NCBI GenBank assembly: GCA_032718475.1
Contig: JAUCBJ010006863.1
Location: 1-51,126, forward strand
DNA: 51,126 bases
Origin: Nemertoderma westbladi
Taxonomy: Eukaryota; Xenacoelomorpha; Nemertodermatida; Nemertodermatidae
Reading direction: 5' to 3'
Both the position numbers and the translations under genes were made by a program. Shown here piece by piece: positions 1 to 13,859 of this stretch; position 1 is the first letter of the stretch; each line of letters starts with the position of its first letter. Under the pieces are notes generated by a model that had not been told where the DNA came from, searched no databases, and saw nothing but the letters and a program-made list of their open reading frames with translations.

Positions 1-239
1 GAAGCCCACATTACAATACATTGCAATACACACTAAGTTTTATATTGCTAAAGCCATGTTCTGTAAACAACTAGCGCACTGTTGAGTATGACAGCCCCAC
101 CAGTAAGCGAGCGGTAAATGAGCTTGGTAACTGGTACCATTCAGTTTGTTGATGGCCACTGTGAACGCAGGTAATTGAGCGGTAAGTCGGTAGTATTTTG
201 ACTGCAACGCCAGTATACCCCTAATTTCCGTCAGTAATT

Positions 240-440
240 TCTCATCAGTTTCCTTTTGGCACAGCTATTCAAATTCGGCAATGACGTCCTCCAGGTGGGA
301 TCGAACTGGTGACCTCCGGGTTGGAAGTCTGACGCTCTAACATTCCGCTAGGGGCTCAGGTAATAGGTAGACCTGGAAATACTACCTGATACCTCGTATG
401 TCCGCAATTAACCTCCTCATGGCCTCCCATCTGTCAATAC
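240..440 (-). repeat. SINE copy 1, tRNA-like core
   Basis: Minus-strand copy of a dispersed repeat seen four times in the window. The tRNA-like core (about 296-362) includes a B-box-like GTTCGATCCCACCTGG read on the minus strand and an A-box-like GGTTAGAGCG region, degraded here by a lost base. The body motif that reads GGACATACGAGGTATC on the minus strand lies at about 385-405. Outer ends are approximate. It lies head to head with the next copy. Confidence 0.6.
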
Positions 441-514
441 CATCATCGTAATGATGATGGTATCCGATGGTATCATCTTAATGATGATGGTATTCAATAC
501 CCTCATCTTAATGA

Positions 515-695
515 TGGCATTGACAGATGAGAGGCGAGGATGACGTAAATTGAATGGCTTGACGGAATGGTTAGACTTCCAACACTAGAGGTCACAAGTT
601 CGATCCCACCTGGATGTCATTGCCGACTTTGCAAAGCTGTGCCCAACGAAAGTGATAATAATATGAAACCACTCATTCACACAAAACACCAGTAT
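515..695 (+). repeat. SINE copy 2, internally deleted
   Basis: Plus-strand copy of the same family. It starts near GGCATTGACAGATG, lacks about 80 bp of the middle body, and keeps the tRNA-like core (GGTTAGACTTCCAAC ... GTTCGATCCCACCTGG). It ends in the family's shared tail, which reads roughly ATAATATGAAACCACTCATT. With copy 1 it forms a long inverted repeat whose centre is an ATGATGATGGTAT-type simple repeat at about 445-520. Confidence 0.6.
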
Positions 696-1379
696 ACAAA
701 CAATTATGATTATTATACATCCAAATACCCTTTGTCCTTATTGGCGGCCATTGAGGACACTTAATAAAGACCTCAATATACAGGGTGAAAACTTTATCGT
801 CAACTGGAGTTACTGTGAAGAAATAAAAAAATCGATTTGTCATTTAAAGTCATCAGAAGCTAATGTATTGCAAAATTTTGTATTTTAATCGGATTGGACA
901 TAAATTGTGTGTCCTGAATATAGATGGCCACTGAAGCTGTTATCTATTTGGAGTATAAATAAACAGGGCTTTAGCATTTAGCCTCCTGTTTAAGGTTTTG
1001 TAGTGGATGTAATACACATTTCTAAAAAGTTGCCCTACCCCCAACATTATCTACCCTTAATCGGTGGTAGTAAAAATAACGGAAACTAACAATACACTGT
1101 GATGCACCTCGACTTTGCTGATGATCTGGGTTTAATGTTGGAAACATTGGTTGTACATTAACATTGAAAGACAACTCAGCAACCTAGAACATGCAGCATC
1201 CAATGTTTGTATATTTGTAAATGCCACGAAGACCAAAATGTTAACTGTAAACTTGTTTCCCCCAGTCATTGACGGTTAGTGTGTTCAGTCGTTGGCCTGA
1301 GTTGAGTAGAAGGAGACTTTTACTGGAAGGAGACTTTTACTACATAGGCTCTGGGATTCAAGAATTGAATATGCAAGGC

Positions 1380-1404
1380 GGGGGGGGGGGGGGGGGGGGG
1401 GGGG
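1380..1404 (+). repeat. 25-base G tract
   Basis: An uninterrupted run of 25 G residues. Three other G tracts of 20-27 bases occur in the window (26,793; 38,016; 45,729). Length in an assembly is unreliable for such tracts. The small open frame across it (1269-1511) is not convincing as a gene. Confidence 0.9.
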
Positions 1405-1565
1405 TTGCATTGAATAAACTATCAAGGGTTTTGGATTCACCTGGACACAAACCTGATCTGGAAGTAAATTTATTCCGGGTAGCAGTAGAGCCTGTGCTGC
1501 TGCTATACTGAAGTAGTCCTCTTACTGCAGAGTACACCGATACCTTGACGGCCAGGTACAGTAGG

Positions 1566-1790
1566 ATTGAGCGGACATACGAGGTATTAGGTAGTATTTC
1601 CAGGTCTATCTTTTACCTGAGCCGCTAGCTGATTGGTTAGAGCGTCAGACTTCCAACCCGGAGGTCACCAGTTCAATCTCACCTGGACGTCATTACCGAC
1701 TTTGCAAAGGTGTGCCCAACGAAAGTTAAATGGTGCCCAGTAAAAGTTATAATAATATTAAACCACTCATTCACCCATAACACCAATAAT
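1566..1790 (+). repeat. SINE copy 3, most complete plus-strand copy
   Basis: The order seen is GCGGACATACGAGGTATTAG, then ACCTGAGCCGCTAGCTGATT, a GGTTAGAGCG A-box-like stretch, the TTCCAACCCGGAGG anticodon-arm region, a B-box-like AGTTCAATCTC, and a tail ending near CACTCATTCACCCATAACAC. The core resembles a tRNA of about 72 nt but I could not fold a proper anticodon stem, so this is a tRNA-derived repeat and not a functional tRNA. The tRNA-like part sits inside the unit and not at its very 5' end. Confidence 0.65.
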
Positions 1791-1983
1791 AAATTATAAA
1801 AAATATACCGTCGCATTTCTCTATGGGTGTAACTGTCCTACCTAAATTAGTAATTAGAGTGCATAATTAATCATTGTGGCCGTGATGGTTCATGGTTAAT
1901 ATACACTACCCTTCATTGTAGCTAAAGATTGTGGTTAAAGACGGCCAAGTATAGTAGGATTAAACATTTAAAATTAAACATTA

Positions 1984-4326
1984 GACACTCACTGGTCGTC
2001 TGGAAGACACTCACTGGTCGTCTGGAAGACACTCACTGGTCGTCTGGAAGACACTCACTGGACGTCTGGAAAACACTCACTGGTCGTCTGGAAGACACTC
2101 ACTGGTACGTCTGGAAAACACTCACTGGTCGTCTGGAAGACACTCACTGGTCGTCTGGAAGACACTCACTGGACGTCTGGAATACACTCACTGGTCGTCT
2201 GGAAGACACTCACTGGACGTCTGGAAAACACTCACTGGTCGTCTGGAAAACACTCACTGGTCGCCTGGAAGACACTCACTGGACGTCTGGAAAACACTCA
2301 CTGGTCGTCTGGAAGACACGCACTGGTCGCCTGGAAGACACTCACTGGTCGTCTGGAATACACTCACTGGTCGTCTGGAAGAAACTCACTGGACGTTTCG
2401 AAAACACTCACTGGTCGTCTGGAAGACACTCACTGGTCGTCTGGAAGACACTCACTGGACGTCAGGAAGACACTACACTCACTGGCTGTCTGGAAGATAC
2501 GACACTCACTGGTCGCCTGGAAGACACTCACTGGTCGCCTGGAAGAAACTCACTGGTCGCCTGGAAGACACTCACTGGTCGCCTGGAAGACACTCACTGG
2601 ACGTCTGGAAGACACTCACTGGTCGCCTGGAAGACACTCACTGGTCGTCTGGAAGACACTCACTGGTCGTCTGGAAGACACACACTAGTCGTCTGGAAGA
2701 CACTCACTGGTCGTCTGGAAGACACTCACTGGACGTCTGGAAAACACTCACTGGTCGTCAGGAAGACACTCACTGGACGTCTGGAAAACACTCACTGGTC
2801 GTCTGGAATACACTCACTGGTCGTCTGGAAGACACTCACTGGACGTCTGGAAAACACTCACTGGTCGTCTGGAATACACTCACTGGTCGTCTGGAAGACA
2901 CTCACTGGACGTCTGGAAAACACTCACTGGTCGTCTGGAAGACACTCACTGGACGTCTGGAAAACACTCACTGGTCGTCTGGAAGACACGCACTGGTCGC
3001 CTGGAAGACACTCACTGGTCGTCTGGAATACATTCACTGGTCGTCTGGAAGAAACTCACTGGACGTCTCGAAAACACTCACTGGTCGTCTGGAAGACACG
3101 CACTGGTCGTCTGGAACACATTCACTGGACGTCTGGAAGACACTCACTGGTCGTCTGGAAGACACTCACTGGTCGTCTGGAAGACACACATTGGTCGCCT
3201 GGAAAACACTCACTGGTCGTCTGGAAGACACTCATTGGTCGTCTGGAAGACACGCACTGGTCGTCTGGAAAACACTCACTGGACGTCTGGAAGACACTCA
3301 CTGGTCGTCTGGAAAACACTCACTGGTCGTCTGGAAGACACTCATTGGTCGCCTGGAAGACACTCACTGGTCGTCTGGAAGACACTCACTTGACGTCAGG
3401 AAGATACTACACTCACTGGTCGTCTGGAAGATACGACACTCACTGGTCGCCTGGAAGACACTCACTGGTCGCCTGGAATACACTCACTGGTCGCCTGGAA
3501 GACACTCACTGGTCGCCTGGAAGACACTCACTGGACGTCTGGAAGAACTCACTGGTCGCCTGGAAGACACTCACTGGTCGTCTGGAAGACACTCACTGGT
3601 CGTCTGGAAGACACACACTAGTCGTCTGGAAGACACTCACTGGTCGTCTGGAAGATACGACACTCACTGGTCGTCTGGAAGACACTCACTGGACATCTGG
3701 AAGACACTCACTGGTCGTCTGGAAGATACGACACTCACTGGTCGTCTGGAAGACACTCACTGGTCGCCTGGAAGACACTCACTGGTCGTCTGGAAGACAC
3801 TCACTGGTCGTCTGGAAGACACTCACTGGACGTCTGGAAAACACTCACTGGTCGCCTGGAAAACAAGCACTGGTCGCCTGGAAGACACTCACTGGTCGTC
3901 TGGAATACACTCACTGGTCGTCTTGAAGACACTCACTGGACGTCTGGAAAACACTCACTGGTCGTCTGGAAGACACGCACTGGTCGTCTGGAAGACACTC
4001 ACTGGTCGTCTGGAAGACACTCAGTGGTCGCCTGGAAGAAACTCACGGGTCGTCTGGAAGACACACACTAGTCGTCTGGAAGACACTCACTGGTCCTCTG
4101 GAATACACTCACTGGTCGTCTGGAAGACACTCACTGGACGTCTGGAAGACACTCACTGGTCGTCTGGAAGATACGATACTCACTGGTCGTCTGGAAGACA
4201 CTCACTGGGCGTCTGTTAGACTCGACACTACTTGGTCGTCTGGAAGACACTCACTAGTCGTCTGGAAGAGACTCATTTGTCGTCTGGAAGACACTCACTA
4301 TGGTCGTCTGTTAGACACTCACTGGT
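1984..4326. repeat. 22-bp minisatellite, about 105 units
   Basis: Tandem repeat with core CACTGGTCGTCTGGAAGAC plus a short link (22 bp in all). The main variants alternate GGTCGTCTGGAAGAC with GGACGTCTGGAAAAC and GGTCGCCTGGAAGAC. Some units carry an extra stretch (GAAGATACGACACTC), for example near 2494, 3429, 3652, 3724 and 4168, and a few are shortened. The unit has no stop codon in any plus frame and 22 is not a multiple of 3, so one frame runs through all three registers. This creates open frames of 665 and 342 codons with a 22-residue period (SLVVWKTLTGRLEDT...). I regard these as by-products of the repeat. Confidence 0.95.
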
Positions 4327-4795
4327 CTTAATAATGCAGAAAATGGCTGATCGCAAACTGTGGCGGTGTTGCGTTGATGAAATAAAATATATGTAAATAA
4401 ATATTAAATAATAGCGAAAATGTGAATAGGCAGTCATATGTAATAACATGGTAATACCAATTATAAAGACTAAGAAATACAACAGTTATCTATAAAGGAG
4501 CGAAGTAACTCATTCAAGGCTCTACTTAATTGCTTATTAGTCGTAATCCGGCGAATGGTGGCATATGTGTAGATGAGTGACACTTTAGTGCAATAAGTAA
4601 TAACCCTAACAACCAAAACTTGGCTTCAACTTCTACTTAAGTATATTACCTAAAACCAACAATAACATAAAAACTAACCCTACATTATAGATCAATATAT
4701 TACAACGCATACTAGATGTATATAATAAAACAACGACGATAGGGAAAATTTTAATAACATAACTAACGATGTTTAAGTTAGGCTACTGAAACAGA
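4327..4795. other. AT-rich spacer, no gene seen
   Basis: Between the 22-bp minisatellite and the retroelement remnant. It holds scattered ATG and stop codons and no recognisable motif. A 69-codon minus-strand frame (4273-4482) is partly made of minisatellite and is not supported. Confidence 0.6.
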
Positions 4796-5235
4796 TAGAA
4801 ATGAAATGCATAATATACTGTGGATATACCCACAAAAGGGGCGTCAGGTTTTGCCAAGCATTTGGTAAACAATGTTACAGTTGTTGTGGACGTATCGTAA
4901 TCACACAGCTCAGGTTTGTATTGCAAGGTGTAATCCACAAATTCGCCGAAATCTCAAGCCTAAGTGAGATGAAGAAATTGAAGATGACTTCAATTGCGAT
5001 ACATTATTCATCGATAGAGTTGACATTAGACCAATGGAGGATCAATATGACTGGTAAGAGAATGTGTTAATGGGTTCAACTTAACATTTAAACTCGATCC
5101 AGATGCGCAATGTAACGTGATGTCACTACAAACATATATGGACATAAAAGGAAATTTAACGCGACTCAACAAATCAAAAAGCATATTTAAGGGATTCACC
5201 AATCATGCCAGTGCGACCAATAGGTTTCATAACAC
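4796..5235 (+). pseudogene. Ty3/gypsy-type Gag zinc knuckle and protease remnant
   Basis: An open stretch starting at 4801 carries a cysteine pattern (C-G-Y-T-H-K-R-G ... C-Q-A-F-G-K-Q-C-Y-S-C-C) like the CCHC-type knuckle at the end of Gag in many gypsy elements. In another frame, at about 5066-5200, comes FKLDPDAQCNV followed by SKSIFKGF, which resembles the start of a retropepsin whose D-T/S-G-A active site has become D-P-D-A. The frames are broken against one another and no reverse transcriptase or RNase H follows. This is a decayed fragment; the integrase at 5430-6075 is probably the same element after an internal deletion. Assignment rests on motif recognition only. Confidence 0.55.
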
Positions 5236-5429
5236 TACCTTCTTTAATAAGAAATAGTGAATATCCCATTCAATAATAAAATTCAAAAATCATAAATCAT
5301 AATATCCCATTCAAAAATAAAACTGTAACCTGTTCTATTGTGCTTAGTTTATTGTTTTGGTTAAAATAACGTGCAACTGTAACCTGCTCCTTTCCCTAAA
5401 TTGAGAATTTAACATTGAGGCGGGATTTG
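5236..5429. repeat. AT-rich stretch with a dispersed repeat piece
   Basis: Contains a short direct repeat (AATATCCCATTCAA) and, at about 5345-5400, a piece ending GTAACCTGCTCCTTTCCCT. That piece recurs inverted at about 25,050-25,110, beginning AGGGAAAGGAGCAGGTTACA. It replaces the RT and RNase H region expected between protease and integrase. Confidence 0.5.
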
Positions 5430-6075
5430 CGTCCAGTTTCCCCCCTGTCTCAGAACCACTTCTCCCTCATGCGATACCAGATCAAGCTTGGCAAAAGATT
5501 GGTAGTGACTTCATGGAGTTTGAAGGTAAGTAAGTAATGGTTATTTGTTGCTGATTATTACAGCAACTGGATTGAAATGATTAGTATGGGGGAAAAAACA
5601 CATGCAGCTGCTCTTATCCATGAACTGAAGTCCTTATTTGCTATTCACGGAATACGAGAGGAAATTGTTTCAGATAATGGTCCTCCATTTGATTCATTTG
5701 AATATTCTAACTTCGCAAGCGATGATGGAATCTTCCTTAATAGAGTTAGTTCGAAACATCCAAGAAGTAATGCCTGAGTTGAAACGGCAGTTGATATTGC
5801 AAAGAATATTCTACGAAAGAATACAGATTGGCGCTCAGCACTAATGGAGTACAGGGCTATGCCATTATCTGGAATACATAAGTCTCCCGGTGAATTAATG
5901 TTTGGAAGACTTACCCGCACGAAAATTCCAAGTTCTAGTACATTGTTAACACCAAAGACCAGTCGCCACGATCGCGATCTTCAGTTAAATAATAAAATTA
6001 GACAGAAACACTACAACGATCAATCAGCGGGACCAAATTTATCTCAATTATATCGAACGACCAATCTACCATGAA
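5430..6075 (+). pseudogene. Ty3/gypsy integrase fragment, frameshifted
   Basis: Reads like the pol C-terminal half of a Ty3/gypsy retrotransposon. First comes a linker (EPLLPHAIPDQAWQKIG), then an integrase core with VADYYSNWIE, the second catalytic aspartate in SDNGPPF (D codon at 5673), and a downstream PRSN.-VE.AV block where the catalytic glutamate lies. A GKPY-type tail (MEYRAMPLSGIHKSPGELMFGRL) follows. It is broken by a GTAAGTAAGTAA micro-duplication near 5526 and by an in-frame stop at 5775. The reading frame closes at 6074, within the first unit of the 9.5-kb minisatellite. It is not functional. The family-level call is fairly safe; the exact clade is not resolved. Confidence 0.75.
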
Positions 6076-7019
6076 CACTGAGAAGGACACAACAGTACCT
6101 CTGAACGACCACTCTACCATGACCACTGACCAGGACACAACCGTACCTATGAACGACCACTGACCAGGACACAACAGTACCTCTGAACGACCACTCTACC
6201 ATGACCACTGACAGGACCAACCGTACCTATGAACGACCACTGACCAGGACACAACAGTACCTCTGAACGACCACTCTACCAGGACCACTGACCAGGACAC
6301 TACCGTACCTCTGAACGACCACTCTACCATGACCACTGAGAAGGACACAACAGTACCTCTGAACGACCACTCTACCATGACCACTGACCAGGACACAACC
6401 GTACCTATGAACGACCACTGACCAGGACACAACAGTACCTCTGAACGACCACTCTACCATGACCACTGACCAGGACACAACCGTACCTATGAACGACCAC
6501 TGACCAGGACACAACAGTACCTCTGAACGACCACTCTACCATGACCACTGACCAGGACACAACCGTACCTATGAACGACCACTGACAAGGACACAACAGT
6601 ACCTCTGAACGACCACTCTACCATGACCACTGACCAGGACACAACCGTACCTATGAACGACCACTCTACCATGACCACTGACCAGGACACAACCGTACCT
6701 ATGAACGACCACTGACCAGGACACAACAGCACCTCTGAACGACCACTCTACCATGACCACTGACCAAGACACAACCGTACCTATGAACGACCACTCTACC
6801 ATGACCACTGACCAGGACACAACCGTACCTATGAACGACCACTGACCAAGACACAACCGTACCATGAACGACCACTCTACCATGACCACTGACCAGGACA
6901 CAACCGTACCTCTGAACGACCACTGACCAAGACACAACCGTACCTATGAACGACCACTCTACCATGACCACTGACCAGGACACAATCGTACCTATAAACG
7001 ACCACTTACCAAGACACAA

Positions 7020-9625
7020 CCGTACCTATGAACGACCACTCTACCATGACCACTGACTAGGACACAACCGTACCTATGAACTACCACTCTACCATGACCA
7101 CTGACCAGGACACAACCGTACCTATGAACGACCACTGACCAGGACACAACAGTACCTCTGAACGACCACTCTACCATGACCACTGACCAGGACACAACCG
7201 TACCTATGAACGACCACTGACCAGGACACAACAGTACCTCTGAACGACCACTCTACCATGACCACTGATCAGGACACTACCGTACCTATGAACGACCACT
7301 GACAAGGACACAACAGTACCTCTGAACGACCACTCTACCATGACCACTGACCAGGACACAACCGTACCTATGAACGACCACTCTACCATGACCACTGACC
7401 AGGACACAACCGTACCTATGAACGACCACTGACCAGGACACAACAGCACCTCTGAACGACCACTCTACCATGACCACTGACCAAGACACAACCGTACCTA
7501 TGAACTACCACTCTACCATGACCACTGACCAGGACACAACCGTACCTATGAACGACCACTGACCAAGACACAACCGTACCAATGAACTACCACTCTACCA
7601 TGACCACTGACCAGGACACAACCGTACCTCTGAACGACCACTGACCAAGACACAACCGTACCTATGAACGACCACTCTACCATGACCACTGACCAGGACA
7701 CAACCGTACCTATAAACGACCACTTACCAAGACACAACCGTACCTATGAACGACCACTCTACCATGACCACTGACTAGGACACAACCGTACCTATGAACT
7801 ACCACTCTACCATGACCACTGACCAGGACACAACCGTACCTATGAACGACCACTGACCAAGACACAACCGTACCTATGAACGACCACTCTACCATGACCA
7901 CTGACCAGGACACAACCGTACCTATGAACTACCACTCTACCATGAACACTGACCAGGACACAACCGTACCTATGAACGACCACTGACCAAGACACAACCG
8001 TACCTATGAACGACCACTCTACCATGACCACTGACCAGGACACAACCGTACCTATGAACTACCACTGACCAAGACACAACCGTACCTATGAACTACCACT
8101 CTACCATGACCACTGACAAGGACACAACTGTACCTATGAACGACCACTGACCAAGACACAACCGTACCTATGAACGACCACTCTACCATGACTACTGACC
8201 AGGACACAACCGTACCTATGAACGACCACTGACCAAGACACAACCGTACCTATGAACTACCACTCTACCATGACCACTGACCAGGACACAACCGTACCTA
8301 TGAACGACCACTGACCAAGACACAACCGTACCTATGAACGACCACTCTACCATGACCACTGACCAGGACACAACCGTACCTATGAACTACCACTCTACCA
8401 TGACCACTGACCAGGACACAACCATACCTATGAACGACCACTGACCAAGACACAACCGTACCTATGAACGACCACTCTACCATGACCACTGACCAGGACA
8501 CAACCGTATCTATGAACGACCACTGACCAAGACACAACCGTACCTATGAACGACCACTCTACCATGACCACTGACCAGGACACAACCGTACCTATGAACT
8601 ACCACTCTACCATGACCACTGACCAGGACACAACCGTACCTATGAACGACCACTGACCAAGACACAACCGTACCTATGAACGACCACTCTACCATGACCA
8701 CTGACCAGGACACAACCGTACCTATGAACTACAACTCTACCATGACCACTGACCAGGACACAACCGTACCTATGAACTACCACTGAACAAGACACAACCG
8801 TACCTATGAACTACCACTGACCAAAACACAACCGTACCTATGAACTACCACTCTACCATGACCACTGACCAGGACACAACCGTACCTCTGAACGACCACT
8901 GACTAAGACACAACGGTACCTATGAACGACCACTCGACCATGACCACTGACCAGGAAACAACCGTACCTATGAACGACCACTGACCAAGACACAACCGTA
9001 CCTATGAACGACCACTGACCAGGACACAACAGCACCTCTGAACGACCACTCTACTATGACCACTGACCAAGACACAACCGTACCTATGAACGACCACTCT
9101 ACCATGACCACTGACCAGGACACAACCGTACCTATGAACTACCACTCTACCATGACCACTGACCAGGACACAACCGTACCTATGAACGACCACTGACCAG
9201 GACACAACAGCACCTCTGAACGACCACTCTACTATGACCACTGACCAAGACACAACCGTACCTATGAACGACCACTCTACCATGACCACTGACCAGGACA
9301 CAACCGTACCTATGAACTACCACTCTACCATGACCACTGACCAGGACACAACCGTACCTATGAACGACCACTGACCAGGACACAACAGCACCTCTGAACG
9401 ACCACTCTACTATGACCACTGACCAAGACACAACCGTACCTATGAACGACCACTCTACTATGACCACTGACCAAGACACAACCGTACCTATGAACGACCA
9501 CTCTACCATGACCACTGACCAGGACACAACCGTACCTATGAACGACCACTCTACCATGACCACTGACTAGGACACAACCGTACCTATGAACGACCACTCT
9601 ACCATGACCACTGACTAGGACACAA
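7020..9625. repeat. 2,606-bp segmental duplication, copy 1
   Basis: Sub-block of the 48/34-bp array. Every landmark variant in this block reappears exactly 2,606 bp downstream, for example GACTAAGACACAACGG, CCAGGAAACAACC and GATCAGGACACTACC. Only a few substitutions were seen by eye. Edges were estimated from where the variant patterns diverge. Confidence 0.8.
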
Positions 9626-12231
9626 CCGTACCTATGAACGACCACTCTACCATGACCACTGACCAGGACACAACCGTACCTATGAACTACCACTCTACCA
9701 TGACCACTGACCAGGACACAACCGTACCTATGAACGACCACTGACCAGGACACAACAGTACCTCTGAACGACCACTCTACCATGACCACTGACCAGGACA
9801 CAACCGTACCTATGAACGACCACTGACCAGGACACAACCGTACCTCTGAACGACCACTCTACCATGACCACTGATCAGGACACTACCGTACCTATGAACG
9901 ACCACTGACAAGGACACAACAGTACCTCTGAACGACCACTCTACCATGACCACTGACCAGGACACAACCGTACCTATGAACGACCACTCTACCATGACCA
10001 CTGACCAGGACACAACCGTACCTATGAACGACCACTGACCAGGACACAACAGCACCTCTGAACGACCACTCTACCATGACCACTGACCAAGACACAACCG
10101 TACCTATGAACTACCACTCTACCATGACCACTGACCAGGACACAACCGTACCTATGAACGACCACTGACCAAGACACAACCGTACCTATGAACTACCACT
10201 CTACCATGACCACTGACCAGGACACAACCGTACCTCTGAACGACCACTGACCAAGACACAACCGTACCTATGAACGACCACTCTACCATGACCACTGACC
10301 AGGACACAACCGTACCTATAAACGACCACTTACCAAGACACAACCGTACCTATGAACGACCACTCTACCATGACCACTGACTAGGACACAACCGTACCTA
10401 TGAACTACCACTCTACCATGACCACTGACCAGGACACAACCGTACCTATGAACGACCACTGACCAAGACACAACCGTACCTATGAACGACCACTCTACCA
10501 TGACCACTGACCAGGACACAACCGTACCTATGAACTACCACTCTACCATGAACACTGACCAGGACACAACCGTACCTATGAACGACCACTGACCAAGACA
10601 CAACCGTACCTATGAACGACCACTCTACCATGACCACTGACCAGGACACAACCGTACCTATGAACTACCACTGACCAAGACACAACCGTACCTATGAACT
10701 ACCACTCTACCATGACCACTGACAAGGACACAACTGTACCTATGAACGACCACTGACCAAGACACAACCGTACCTATGAACGACCACTCTACCATGACTA
10801 CTGACCAGGACACAACCGTACCTATGAACGACCACTGACCAAGACACAACCGTACCTATGAACTACCACTCTACCATGACCACTGACCAGGACACAACCG
10901 TACCTATGAACGACCACTGACCAAGACACAACCGTACCTATGAACGACCACTCTACCATGACCACTGACCAGGACACAACCGTACCTATGAACTACCACT
11001 CTACCATGACCACTGACCAGGACACAACCATACCTATGAACGACCACTGACCAAGACACAACCGTACCTATGAACGACCACTCTACCATGACCACTGACC
11101 AGGACACAACCGTATCTATGAACGACCACTGACCAAGACACAACCGTACCTATGAACGACCACTCTACCATGACCACTGACCAGGACACAACCGTACCTA
11201 TGAACTACCACTCTACCATGACCACTGACCAGGACACAACCGTACCTATGAACGACCACTGACCAAGACACAACCGTACCTATGAACGACCACTCTACCA
11301 TGACCACTGACCAGGACACAACCGTACCTATGAACTACAACTCTACCATGACCACTGACCAGGACACAACCGTACCTATGAACTACCACTGAACAAGACA
11401 CAACCGTACCTATGAACTACCACTGACCAAAACACAACCGTACCTATGAACTACCACTCTACCATGACCACTGACCAGGACACAACCGTACCTCTGAACG
11501 ACCACTGACTAAGACACAACGGTACCTATGAACGACCACTCGACCATGACCACTGACCAGGAAACAACCGTACCTATGAACGACCACTGACCAAGACACA
11601 ACCGTACCTATGAACGACCACTGACCAGGACACAACAGCACCTCTGAACGACCACTCTACTATGACCACTGACCAAGACACAACCGTACCTATGAACGAC
11701 CACTCTACCATGACCACTGACCAGGACACAACCGTACCTATGAACTACCACTCTACCATGACCACTGACCAGGACACAACCGTACCTATGAACGACCACT
11801 GACCAGGACACAACAGCACCTCTGAACGACCACTCTACTATGACCACTGACCAAGACACAACCGTACCTATGAACGACCACTCTACCATGACCACTGACC
11901 AGGACACAACCGTACCTATGAACTACCACTCTACCATGACCACTGACCAGGACACAACCGTACCTATGAACGACCACTGACCAGGACACAACAGCACCTC
12001 TGAACGACCACTCTACTATGACCACTGACCAAGACACAACCGTACCTATGAACGACCACTCTACTATGACCACTGACCAAGACACAACCGTACCTATGAA
12101 CGACCACTCTACCATGACCACTGACCAGGACACAACCGTACCTATGAACGACCACTCTACCATGACCACTGACTAGGACACAACCGTACCTATGAACGAC
12201 CACTCTACCATGACCACTGACTAGGACACAA
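9626..12231. repeat. 2,606-bp segmental duplication, copy 2
   Basis: Second copy of the preceding block, adjacent and in direct orientation. Its right part (about 11,560-13,200) is copied again at about 13,860-15,500 with an offset of 2,300 bp, and a shorter stretch recurs at an offset of 1,944. The two offsets differ by 356, which is 2x178. That fits unequal exchange in register with the 178-bp higher-order unit. Confidence 0.75.
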
Positions 12232-13859
12232 CCGTACCTATGAACTACCACTCTACCATGACCACTGACCAGGACACAACCGTACCTATGAACTACCACT
12301 CTACCATGACCACTGACCAGGACACAACCGTACCTATGAACGACCACTGACCAGGACACAACAGCAAGTCTGAACGACCACTCTACTATGACCACTGACC
12401 AAGACACAACCGTACCTATGAACGACCACTCTACCATGACCACTGACCAGGACACAACCGTACCTATGAACTACCACTCTACCATGACCACTGACCAGGA
12501 CACAACCGTACCTATGAACGACCACTGACCAGGACACAACAGCACCTCTGAACGACCACTCTACTATGACCACTGACCAAGACACAACCGTACCTATGAA
12601 CGACCACTCTACCATGACCACTGGCCAGGACACAACCGTACCTATGAACTACCACTCTACCATGACCACTGACCAGGACACAACCGTACCTATGAACGAC
12701 CACTGACCAGGACACAACAGCACCTCTGAACGACCACTCTACTATGACCACTGACCAAGACACAACCGTACCTATGAACGACCACTCTACTATGACCACT
12801 GACCAAGACACAACCGTACCTATGAACGACCACTCTACCATGACCACTGACCAGGACACAACCGTACCTATGAACTACCACTCTACCATGACCACTGACC
12901 AAGACACAACCGTACCTATGAACTACCACTCTACCATGACCACTGACCAGGACACAACCGTACCTATGAACGACCACTGACCAGGACACAACAGCACCTC
13001 TGAACGACCACTCTACTATGACCACTGACCAAGACACAACCGTACCTATGAACGACCACTCTACTATGACCACTGACCAAGACACAACCGTACCTATGAA
13101 CGACCACTCTACCATGACCACTGACCAGGACACAACCGTACCTATGAACTACCACTCTACCATGACCACTTACCAAGACACAACCGTACCTATGAACTAC
13201 AACTCTACCATGACCACTGACCAGGACACAACCGTACCTATGAACGACCACTGACCAAGACACAACCGTACCTATGAACGACCACTCTACCATGACCACT
13301 GACCAGGACACAACCGTACCTATGAACTACCACTGAACAAGACACAACCGTACCTATGAACTACCACTGACCAAAACACAACCGTACCTATGAACTACCA
13401 CTCTACCATGACCACTGACCAGGACACAACCGTACCTCTGAACGACCACTGACTAAGACACAACGGTACCTATGAACGACCACTCGACCATGACCACTGA
13501 CCAGGAAACAACCGTACCTATGAACGACCACTGACCAAGACACAACCGTACCTATGAACTACCACTCTACCATGACCACTGACCAAGACACAACCGTACC
13601 TATGAACGACCACTCTACCATGACCACTGACCAGGACACAACCGTACCTATGAACTACCACTTTACCATCACCACTGACCAGGACACAACCATACCTATG
13701 AACGACCACTGACCAAGACACAACCGTACCTATGAACGACCACTCTACCATGACCACTGACCAGGACACAACCGTACCTATAAACGACCACTTACCAAGA
13801 CACAACCGTACCTATGAACGACCACTCTACCATGACCACTGACTAGGACACAACCGTAC

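Noticed and set aside
1616-1690. A functional tRNA gene
   Set aside because: The A and B box-like parts are present, but I could not pair an anticodon stem, and the sequence is repeated as part of a longer dispersed element.
1929-3926. A 665-codon open frame with a 22-residue repeat
   Set aside because: It is produced by a 22-bp stop-free tandem repeat that cycles through all frames; a second frame of 342 codons overlaps it, and no signal peptide, domain or codon bias supports a protein.
1984-4326. Possible CRISPR array
   Set aside because: Units are contiguous with no unique spacers, and the region is eukaryotic. The same reasoning applies to the 39- and 48-bp arrays.
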